Positions 1-6,700 of a stretch of DNA of 64,000 nucleotides are shown here, in pieces. The notes under the pieces are model-generated. The model was not told the origin of the DNA. It searched no databases and was given only the letters and a program-made list of their open reading frames with translations. A program made the translations under genes and the position numbers. Within the stretch, counting starts at the first letter, position 1. Every line of letters begins with the position of its first letter. Source of the DNA: Candidatus Poribacteria bacterium (GTDB lineage: Bacteria > Poribacteria > WGA-4E > PCPOR2b); contig JAJDUM010000060.1 in assembly GCA_022826645.1 (NCBI GenBank), positions 62,001-126,000 of the forward strand. The letters run 5' to 3'.

Positions 1-619
1 AGATTGCGGGAATGGAAAGCAGAAAAGAGTATTGCGCCGCAGTCTGTGAAGACAGCCCTAATAGCAGTGAAAGAGAAATCGTTGATCCGGATCGAGAGAT
101 TCCGGGAATAATGGCGAGTCCTTGGGCAATCCCAACGAGCGGCGTATGCCACGCTTGTAAAGGAGTTCCTGTTTGCCGCCGCTTTTGTCCGAAACGTGAC
201 AGTTGCAAGATTAGCCCCGTAATAATTAACATACCAGCAACAAGCATCGGTTTGTCAAAGATTGATTCAAGTGTATCTCTGAACAGCAACGCGATCAGAC
301 CGGTAGGAATCGAGCCGAGCAGGAGAAGCCAGATCAGTTTGAGGTGAGGAGTGTTACTGACTGTGAACCGGGGGTGTCGGTAGAAATCTGCTTGAAAGAG
401 CGTGGAAAAACCGGTTCGTATCAACGATCCGATTAACTGATAATATACTATGATGACAGCCCCCAACGTCCCAAAATGGAGCATAACATCAAAAAAAACT
501 TGCGATTCCTTTATCCCCAAGAAACGCTGCATCAGAACTAAGTGACCAGAACTGCTCACTGGCAAGAATTCTGTGATGCCTTGTAAAATTCCAAGCACGA
601 TCGCTTCAAGAATGGTCAT
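1..619 (-). CDS. uppP: Undecaprenyl-diphosphatase UppP (BacA), 3' end cut by window edge
   Basis: Integral membrane enzyme that dephosphorylates undecaprenyl diphosphate to recycle the lipid carrier for peptidoglycan and other envelope polymers. I translated the minus strand by hand from the ATG at 619; the frame is open for 206 codons and runs off the window at base 1. The N-terminus carries the first family signature, with GITEFLPVSSSGH at about residues 14-26, and the second, PGISRSGSTI, lies near residues 170-180. Several hydrophobic segments lie between them. The family is usually about 265-280 residues, so roughly 60-70 residues are missing. No neighbour in the window suggests an operon. 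Identification is secure from the two motifs. Confidence 0.93.
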   Translation of the reverse strand, partial: MTILEAIVLGILQGITEFLPVSSSGHLVLMQRFLGIKESQVFFDVMLHFGTLGAVIIVYYQLIGSLIRTGFSTLFQADFYRHPRFTVSNTPHLKLIWLLLLGSIPTGLIALLFRDTLESIFDKPMLVAGMLIITGLILQLSRFGQKRRQTGTPLQAWHTPLVGIAQGLAIIPGISRSGSTISLSLLLGLSSQTAAQYSFLLSIPAI

Positions 620-1344
620 CCGTACTTCCTAAACCGCCAACAAGCCATTTGAAATCTCTGTTTATTCCGGAGTGTGAGGCGTAAAAGATGTGTTTTTTAG
701 ATCTTACTCCTATCGTATGGCAACGGGAAAAGTCAAGTGGATTGTGATTGAAGATCGTTTTGCAGCATCAAAACCCAGCACACATTGCTATAGGCACGTG
801 CTGCACAAACATGTGAAGAATCGACTTAATAGGAATTATGGTAAAAATTATAATTACTGATACATTTGAATAATAACCACTGGTGCTAGTTTGCAGCTGT
901 TGATAACGTGAAACGTGATGCGTGAAACGTGAAAACTATTGGCTCTTCGGTGCCTTTAGCCCCGGAGGGGCGACATGTGCAGTCAAAGGGTAGAACCAAT
1001 GAGCTACCCTAATGAATCAATGAACGCTTTAACAATGTGGCAAAGACCCTCTCACTAAATAGCACCAAAGGTTAATATGTATACTTATTTGTATTGTTCA
1101 CCATAAAAAGAAGTAAATTAGCCAAAATGGGGCAGGACAATGGAGAATGTTCCCTTGAATGTTACGATATTCTTGAAAAACTTGGATAATGGTAGAAATG
1201 GGATTCATCGCAGATAGGGTAGGGGGTTAATCTGAGGAGATCAACCTGTAGCAGGTTAATTTGAGGAATGATTCGCACATGACCTTGCAAAGGCAATGAA
1301 CCTTTGCAAGGTCTATTGAATTCAATTATTAACTGCACAAGTTG
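620..1344. other. Long intergenic region with small repeats and hairpins
   Basis: This 725-bp stretch holds no convincing gene. Visible structures are a short direct repeat built on cgtgaaacgtga at about 906-934, a GCCCC-GGA-GGGGC hairpin at 959-971, a GGGTAG/CTACCC hairpin at 988-1009, a small AACCTG/CAGGTT hairpin at 1243-1257, and a strong 13-bp hairpin at 1281-1313 described separately. The region is AT-rich between 1075 and 1200. It may be degraded mobile or repeat DNA; no tRNA cloverleaf was apparent. Confidence 0.6.
1281..1313. repeat. Perfect 13-bp hairpin downstream of the moeB/zinc-ribbon genes
   Basis: The arms gaccttgcaaagg (1281-1293) and cctttgcaaggtc (1301-1313) are perfectly complementary around a 7-nt loop. 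The hairpin lies just after the 3' end of the zinc-ribbon gene, where a terminator would be expected, but neither side has a T-run. It could stabilise the 3' end of the transcript or be a dispersed palindromic repeat. Confidence 0.6.
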
Positions 1345-1587
1345 CTATTCGAGGGCTTCTTCCACTGCCTCTGGCAGGGTAACGGTGCTTGGATCCACAT
1401 CAATGGGATATTCGGTGCCATAGGCTTCAACGAGTTCGTCAAATGTTGCGTTATCTACGTTCTCTAGTTCTCCACCGGGACGATTGAGAAAAACACCTTG
1501 GCAGCCATCACAACTCATTAGATCCACATCCGATCGCTCGATCGGGAATTGTGTGAGCGGATTATTACAACTTGGACAAGGAAGCAT
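1345..1587 (-). CDS. Zinc-ribbon protein of the zf-TFIIB type
   Basis: An 80-residue protein with two cysteine pairs, CPSC at residues 4-7 and CDGC at residues 26-29, spaced as in the zf-TFIIB-like zinc ribbon. The C-terminal half is acidic and has no recognisable motif. It starts 62 bp after the stop of the MoeB fusion on the same strand and has no promoter of its own that I can see, so it is probably cotranscribed with moeB. The function of this family is not established; metal binding is inferred from the cysteines. The pairing with a sulfur-activating enzyme may be functional or incidental. Confidence 0.75.
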   Translation of the reverse strand: MLPCPSCNNPLTQFPIERSDVDLMSCDGCQGVFLNRPGGELENVDNATFDELVEAYGTEYPIDVDPSTVTLPEAVEEALE

Positions 1588-1649
1588 AAATTAGATCCTT
1601 TCAAATCGAGGGTTTGCGAAGCACAAAAATGTTACTTACGCTTTATTTT

Positions 1650-2846
1650 TCAGTCGGCAGCAGTTGCAAGTGGTTCGGAATGATCCAATTCGCAAAATTC
1701 GACGTAGTCACTAATCAGTTCAGTAATCCTCGGCTCTTCTCCGCAGATTGGGCAGTTCTTATCCCGATTCACTTTCAGCTCACGAAACTTCATACTGAGT
1801 GCATCATACATTATCAAGCGACCGATGAGAGGTTCGCCAACATCGAGCAACAGTTTAACCGCTTCAGTTGCCATTACAAGACCAATTGTACCCGGGAGCA
1901 CGCCCAGGACACCAGCCTCGTTTCAGCCAGGCACCATGCCAGGCGGCGGCGGCGTTGGATACATGCACCGATAGCACGGTCCATCGTGTGGCTTGAGGAC
2001 GGTTGCCTGCCCTTCAAACTGAAAAATACTGCCGTGTACGATGGGTGTGTCCGTCAGCACTGCGGCATCATTGACCAGATAGCGTGTTGCAAAGTTATCG
2101 CAGCCATCAACGACCAAGTCATACTCGTTAAAGAGATCAATAATGTTGTCTTCTGACAGTCGCATATTGTAGGGAACAACATTGACATCAGGATTCAGGG
2201 AAGCGATTGTTTCAGCCGCAGATTCTGCTTTCGGATTGCCAACAGTCTCTGTGCGGTGGAGAATTTGTCGCTGCAAGTTGCTTAAATCAACGACATCCGA
2301 ATCGACCACGCCGAGCGTACCAACACCTGTCGCCGCAAGATATAGCCCTGCTGGCGAGCCCAAGCCACCTGCTCCAACGAGTAGTACCTTAGCTTCCAGC
2401 AGCTTCGACTGTCCCCTTTCGCCCACTTCAGTCAACATAAAGTGACGGCTGTACCGCTCCAGTTGGTCTGGTGTCATCGTTTTATCTTTGGCTGTCGGGA
2501 GTCCTGCCGCTGACCAGTCTCGATAGCCACCCGCCATGGATACGGAATCCGTGTATCCCAGTTCCTTTAGGGATTTGGCGGCAAGCAAGGATCGCATCCC
2601 TGCGGCACAATAGACGATTACCCTCTTGTCCCGATCTGGCACTTCATCTTCAATCGAGAATTCAAGCATTCCTCGTGTGACATGAACCGCATCGGGGATA
2701 TAGCCCGCTCGATATTCATCTTCATCGCGGACATCAAGCAGTACAACATTGTCCCCGCCTTCCGCTTTCTCTTTCTGAGCTTCTTCAACAGAAACCTCTG
2801 GGATCTCTTTTTTAACTTCTTCGATAATTTGCCCTGTGGATTTCAA
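1650..2846 (-). CDS. moeB: Rhodanese-MoeB/ThiF fusion with in-frame UGA at the catalytic cysteine (candidate selenoprotein)
   Basis: E1-like adenylyltransferase that would activate the C-terminus of a ubiquitin-like sulfur carrier (MoaD or ThiS type), fused to a sulfurtransferase. Read through, the product is 398 residues. An N-terminal rhodanese domain spans about 20-117, with active-site Cys80 in a CAAGMR loop. The ThiF/MoeB domain starts near 125, with the nucleotide loop GAGGLG at 158-163, and zinc cysteines at 291/294 (CYRC) and 365/368 (CPIC). Codon 308 is TGA (1923-1925), exactly where the family has its conserved Cys before the EAGVLG segment, and the frame continues conserved to the normal C-terminus. 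I infer selenocysteine. A nonsense mutation or base error remains possible, in which case this would be two broken pieces (1923-2846 and 1650-1901). The start is TTG with GAGGTG upstream. Confidence 0.85.
1887..1925 (-). promoter_or_regulatory. In-frame UGA codon and bacterial SECIS-like stem-loop
   Basis: The UGA is at 1925-1923 on the minus strand. Starting 12 nt after it, the mRNA can form a 9-bp stem, with positions +12 to +20 pairing +27 to +36 and a single bulged U at +33. The 6-nt apical loop is CGUGCU (plus-strand 1902-1897). The loop has G at its second position, followed by U, and lies about 20 nt from the UGA. That is within the spacing described for bacterial SECIS elements recognised by SelB. 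The bulged U is on the 3' arm, whereas in E. coli fdhF it is on the 5' arm. The pairing is read by hand, not folded by software. Confidence 0.65.
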
Positions 2847-2928
2847 TGCAATTCACCTCATCTGTTCAATAGAATGTAGCAATCTCAGATTGTATTGGTG
2901 GTGGGACTTCGTATTCTTTACGGTTTTC

Positions 2929-2957
2929 ATTATATCACAAGCGGATGGTGCTGTCAA
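2929..2957 (-). promoter_or_regulatory. Perfect consensus sigma-70 promoter for the moeB fusion
   Basis: On the minus strand there is TTGACA (2957-2952), a 17-bp spacer and TATAAT (2934-2929), an exact match to the housekeeping consensus. The start would be near 2922, giving a leader of about 75 nt before the TTG start codon at 2846. Confidence 0.85.
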
Positions 2958-3021
2958 AACTAAATTAAGATGTGATATACTTGTGCGTATACTCATGTTT
3001 GGCGAGCTTATCTGGGAATCC

Positions 3022-3957
3022 ATGGAGGAAAAAGTAGGGCGTGCAGGACGTTCTACAGAGACTGTGCAGAACCCAATTTCTATAGTACTTGTTTTATTTT
3101 CAGCTTTCTTTCACGCGCTATGGAATTACTATGGTAAAGCAAGCCGCTCACCGCAACTGTTTTTCTTCTGGATTGGAATATTTACGGTAAGCGTGGCAGT
3201 CCTATGCTTCGCGTTGCAACTGCCAATCGTTCCAAAACCGGTTTGGATTTATATTATCGCGTCAGGCATCATCCACTTTTTCTACTGGCTATGCTTGAGT
3301 CGCGCCTATATGTCGGGCGAAATCTCTTATGTCTATCCAATAGCCAGGTCTGCCCCCGGATTCATCCCCTTTTTTGCCTTCCTGTTTTTAGATGAGCGGC
3401 TTTCTGCACAGGGACTGGTTGGCATTTTTCTGATCTTATTCTCAATTTATCTGCTTCAGCTGCGGGGTGGTGGACTGACATTCAAGGATTTGCTGGTGTA
3501 CATCAAGCGGCCGGCTTCGGTATGGGCGTTTTCAACGCTCGGCACAGTAATCGCATATTCGCTGATTGACAAGGCTGGGATGTCCGAATTTTATGCCCAT
3601 TCTACCCAACGACACGCTTGGCAACCCGTAAGCTACTTTTTGACAGAAAGTATAATCGCGATGGTATTGTATGGCAGCTATATCATGCTTTGGTTCCCGT
3701 CGCGGGAAATCACAGATATAGGGTGCCAAGAATGGAAAAAGGTTCTCGCAACTGGAGTGCTTTCAATGCTTTCTTACACGATTATCCTTTATGTGTATAT
3801 GACCGAAAGTGTTAGCTACGTGGTCGCGCTCCGACAGTGCTCTGTGATCTTTGCTGTATTGCTCGGTGGCTATTTGCTGAAGGAATCACAAACAAAACTA
3901 CGATTTATGGCGGCGGTGGTGATGGTTATCGGGCTGTTTTTGATTGCGACGGCGTAA
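3022..3957 (+). CDS. EamA/DMT-family membrane transporter
   Basis: A 311-residue polytopic inner-membrane protein with about ten hydrophobic segments in two related halves, typical of the drug/metabolite transporter superfamily. The first half contains a segment resembling the EamA repeat (IARSAPGFIPFFAFLFLDERLS), and the last helices (VVALRQCSVIFAVLLGGYLLKE) match the end of the second repeat. The substrate cannot be told from sequence. The open frame extends upstream to 2836, but that part overlaps the divergent moeB start and promoter, so I prefer the ATG at 3022; 2995 is an alternative. It is divergent from moeB and convergent with the acyltransferase gene, 7 bp from it. Confidence 0.82.
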   Translation: MEEKVGRAGRSTETVQNPISIVLVLFSAFFHALWNYYGKASRSPQLFFFWIGIFTVSVAVLCFALQLPIVPKPVWIYIIASGIIHFFYWLCLSRAYMSGEISYVYPIARSAPGFIPFFAFLFLDERLSAQGLVGIFLILFSIYLLQLRGGGLTFKDLLVYIKRPASVWAFSTLGTVIAYSLIDKAGMSEFYAHSTQRHAWQPVSYFLTESIIAMVLYGSYIMLWFPSREITDIGCQEWKKVLATGVLSMLSYTIILYVYMTESVSYVVALRQCSVIFAVLLGGYLLKESQTKLRFMAAVVMVIGLFLIATA

Positions 3958-3964
3958 AATAGGA

Positions 3965-4906
3965 TTATTCGTGTGCTATACTTCCGCCTATTTTCCGGCT
4001 TTGTCGCTTCATCTGCCATCGTGGATCTGGTTGCGTTTTCCACCGATTGTGTGTCCAGAGCCACTGATCTGGATACCGGCAAATATATGTCTCAAGGATT
4101 TTCAGGATACGCGCGGTATTGGTCTGTACGTCTTGTTCAAGATCATCAGATATTTCTAAGTCAATCTCTGGCGTGATAAGCACATGATGCCGGTCGCCGG
4201 GCTGACGAATAGCCATCGACAAGAGCAGCGGTGCACCCGTTTTTAGCGCGAGTGTTGCAGGTCCGCGAACAGCGGAAGCCTGTTGCCCGAAGAAATCGAC
4301 AAAGACCCCTTCTCGTCCCGCATTCTGATCCGCAAAAAACCCGACAGCATAATTCTCTTTAAGTGCACGGAGCGTTTCCCTGACTGCTTGCCTACGAGTG
4401 ATTAACTTTAAACTGAGCTGTTCTCGATATTGAGAGACAAGCGCGTTAAGGTATCTATTTTTAAGCGGAAATGCAATTGCCTTTGCCTGATTCGGGATGA
4501 GTGCCCCATAGACCATCGCGAGCAGTTCCCAATTCCCAAGGTGGGGCAGAAAGACGATGGCGCCTTTCCCCTTATCCAATGCCTGTATTAAGTGTTCTTT
4601 CCCATCAACGGTTACTTCTTCCCAGACATTGTCGAAAGTCAACTTGGGAAAACGCAGAAATTCGATTGCGGTTTTCCCTACCTGTTGGAAACTTCTACGA
4701 CAAATTTTTGCACGTTCGTCGGTGGACATCGCATCGCCAAACGCAATCTGCAAATTTTTTGAGGCAATGCGCCGGCGTTTCTTTAGAACAAGGTAGAGGA
4801 AGTCTCCCAGACCACTCCCGAGCATCAGGGCATGCCGCTTGGGAAGCCAACGGACGGCTATCCCAAATATACGAATGATAAAAGTAATGAGCCAGTGAAC
4901 AATCAA
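3965..4906 (-). CDS. Lipid A biosynthesis-type (LpxL/HtrB) acyltransferase
   Basis: A 313-residue lysophospholipid acyltransferase-family protein of the kind that transfers a secondary fatty acyl chain to lipid A precursors at the inner membrane. An N-terminal hydrophobic anchor occupies about residues 1-20. The catalytic HX4E motif appears as HLGNWE, with a DQNAGREGVFVDFFG segment further on, as in LpxL/LpxM proteins. Its presence argues for a diderm cell. The start appears to be TTG, 5 bp after the stop of phhB, so the two are probably cotranscribed. The exact acyl chain and acceptor are unknown, and phospholipid or ornithine-lipid acylation cannot be excluded. Confidence 0.85.
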   Translation of the reverse strand: MIVHWLITFIIRIFGIAVRWLPKRHALMLGSGLGDFLYLVLKKRRRIASKNLQIAFGDAMSTDERAKICRRSFQQVGKTAIEFLRFPKLTFDNVWEEVTVDGKEHLIQALDKGKGAIVFLPHLGNWELLAMVYGALIPNQAKAIAFPLKNRYLNALVSQYREQLSLKLITRRQAVRETLRALKENYAVGFFADQNAGREGVFVDFFGQQASAVRGPATLALKTGAPLLLSMAIRQPGDRHHVLITPEIDLEISDDLEQDVQTNTARILKILETYICRYPDQWLWTHNRWKTQPDPRWQMKRQSRKIGGSIAHE

Positions 4907-4911
4907 AATCC

Positions 4912-5196
4912 TTACGCAAGCGCATCGACTTTCTTCGCCAATTCAAAATCCAACGCGCTAATTCCTCCGACATCGTGTGTTGCGAGATCAACTGTCACGC
5001 GGTTATAGACGTTAAACCACTCGGGGTGATGATTCATTGATTCTGCAATCAGGGCAACGCGCGCCATAAAACCGAAGGCTTCTACAAACGAGTCGAATTG
5101 AAATTCCTTGTGCAGCTTTCCATTTTCGACTGTCCACCCCGATATTCTCTCAAGTTCAGTGCTAATTTCTGTGTCCGTTAGTTTTGTGATTGCCAT
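4912..5196 (-). CDS. phhB: 4a-hydroxytetrahydrobiopterin dehydratase (PCD/DCoH)
   Basis: A 94-residue pterin-4a-carbinolamine dehydratase, which dehydrates the 4a-hydroxy pterin formed by aromatic amino acid hydroxylases. It shows the family pattern with the paired histidines NHHPEW near residues 56-61 and a further conserved histidine in VDLATHDVGG. The ATG at 5196 has AGGAG 8 nt upstream and is preferred to the in-frame start at 5235. No pterin-dependent hydroxylase is in the window; many bacteria use this protein in other pterin or molybdopterin contexts. It leads a probable two-gene unit with the acyltransferase. Confidence 0.92.
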   Translation of the reverse strand: MAITKLTDTEISTELERISGWTVENGKLHKEFQFDSFVEAFGFMARVALIAESMNHHPEWFNVYNRVTVDLATHDVGGISALDFELAKKVDALA

Positions 5197-5246
5197 TTCA
5201 CGGTCTCCTAAAAACTGAGTTATTTTAATCCTCACATCCCGATCGC

Positions 5247-5275
5247 ATTGTATTGAGATTTCGGCGTAAAGTCAA
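5247..5275 (-). promoter_or_regulatory. Sigma-70 promoter for phhB
   Basis: The minus strand reads TTGACT (5275-5270), 17 bp, TACAAT (5252-5247). It is back to back with the plus-strand promoter at 5299-5327; the two -35 boxes are only 23 bp apart, so the two genes could share upstream regulation. Confidence 0.75.
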
Positions 5276-5298
5276 GCAAAATTCCAAGATCTCTGCTG

Positions 5299-5327
5299 TT
5301 GACAGAAGATCGTAGTTGATGTATTAT
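5299..5327 (+). promoter_or_regulatory. Sigma-70 promoter for the membrane protein at 5436
   Basis: TTGACA (5299-5304), 17-bp spacer, TATTAT (5322-5327). It is the only near-consensus promoter before the membrane-protein gene, with a leader of about 100 nt. Confidence 0.75.
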
Positions 5328-5435
5328 ATGTTGGTGTATTATGCATAGAAGTTTTAGACGGTTAGAGTCTGATGCACAGTTGGCTGACACCGTGTGCTGG
5401 AAAATTATCCAACAACTGAACAACCGGATAAAAAA

Positions 5436-6611
5436 ATGGCTGAATTGCATTTTGATTTTCGAGATATCTTCCGAGCCGGACGTTACGGGTTCAACCCAAA
5501 GAAGATCTCAGTTCATCTTTTCGGGCTTACCTTCGCTTATCTCATTTACGAAATATTGGTATATGCGAGTTTGTTCATCGCAAGTGAGAGTGGAGCCAAG
5601 CAATTTTGGGATACCTATGCGCTCCTGCCCGTTTGTCCTCTCGTCGACTACGCTTTTGAGGACATAACCATCGGTGCAATGTGGCTCGGCACATTCATCT
5701 TGTTCGTATTCTTTTTCTTGGCGAGCACGATGGTATCGAAAATCACAATAGAGGATCTGCGGGGCGATCACTTTTTTTCTATAACAGCATCTTGGGGGTT
5801 CGTGCGGAAACACTGGAAATCGGTTTTCGGAACGCTTCTGGGTTTGATTGCCATTCTCGTGCTTTTGGCTTTAATACCGATTTGCGTTGGTCTATTGGGA
5901 AAGATTCCGATGGTCGGTCGTGTTATCCTGATGTTCGCATCGATCTTGACCCCTTTCGCCTTCTTTTTAGGTCTACTGATGGCTTATCTTCTTGTTGGTT
6001 TGGGGATAAGTCTGTTTTTCGCCCCCTCTGTGGTTGGCGCTGCGGACTCGGATGCTTTTGAAACAGCGTACCAGCACCTTGCAATGCTTTGGAATCAACC
6101 GTGGAGGGTTTTGATCTACGAGATTTTTTTAGTTGGTGTGAAAGCGATCTGTATCCCGATTTGGGGGATTTTTTGTTTGGCAGGATTTGCCTTAGCAATG
6201 CAGCCAATCTACTTTCTGATCCCTACGGACTTACAGCATATTATGTGGCAGACGGACCGGTGGCTCGGTGGCTCGATTGAGAAACTTAATGCGTTACCAT
6301 ACATGGAACACTTCAGAATATTTGATATTGGTTCTGAGGCGGCTAATTTGCCAATCACGCTTAATGTCGCCGCGATTTTTATGACGTTGTCCCTACTATT
6401 TATCGTAGGTTTGGTTATCGCCTACCTATTTTCGATTGCTTCGGCTGGTAATACCCTCATCTATACGATACTGAGGAGACGAGTTGACGGGGTGAATTTA
6501 TTAGAGGTCGAGGAGGAAACGGAGGTTTTAGACTCTGTTGCTCCGGAAGCACCACCTTCTGAGACACCTGTGAATCCCAATGGAATTGAGACTGAAGAAA
6601 AAGTTCAGTGA
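5436..6611 (+). CDS. Polytopic membrane protein of unknown function
   Basis: A 391-residue protein with about seven or eight hydrophobic segments: near residues 20-45, 80-100, 125-150, 160-200, 225-255 and 310-345. It has an amphipathic N-terminus and a C-terminal cytoplasmic tail rich in Glu and Pro. I do not recognise a family; the layout (long helices, a paired Leu/Ile-rich region, soluble acidic tail) resembles the glycerophosphodiester-phosphodiesterase membrane-domain or DUF975-like proteins, but no motif supports a choice. The ATG at 5436 is preferred to the in-frame start at 5394, because the hydrophobic domain begins soon after it. It lies 89 bp before secA on the same strand and may be cotranscribed with it. 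Confidence 0.7.
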   Translation: MAELHFDFRDIFRAGRYGFNPKKISVHLFGLTFAYLIYEILVYASLFIASESGAKQFWDTYALLPVCPLVDYAFEDITIGAMWLGTFILFVFFFLASTMVSKITIEDLRGDHFFSITASWGFVRKHWKSVFGTLLGLIAILVLLALIPICVGLLGKIPMVGRVILMFASILTPFAFFLGLLMAYLLVGLGISLFFAPSVVGAADSDAFETAYQHLAMLWNQPWRVLIYEIFLVGVKAICIPIWGIFCLAGFALAMQPIYFLIPTDLQHIMWQTDRWLGGSIEKLNALPYMEHFRIFDIGSEAANLPITLNVAAIFMTLSLLFIVGLVIAYLFSIASAGNTLIYTILRRRVDGVNLLEVEEETEVLDSVAPEAPPSETPVNPNGIETEEKVQ

Positions 6612-6700
6612 GATGTAACTAAATCGTGTGCTAAACGTCAAACTTGAATAGAATTAGACAATTTGGAATTTTTCTAAACTGTAAAGGGTGATGATGTTTC

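Noticed and set aside
12-347. Plus-strand open frame at the window start
   Set aside because: It is the shadow of uppP, whose conserved motifs are read from the minus strand.
620-1344. tRNA or small RNA gene in the long gap
   Set aside because: Only short separate hairpins are present; no cloverleaf or promoter-terminator pair was seen.
1614-2156. Plus-strand 180-codon open frame opposite the MoeB fusion
   Set aside because: It has no recognisable motif and lies fully opposite conserved MoeB codons on the minus strand.
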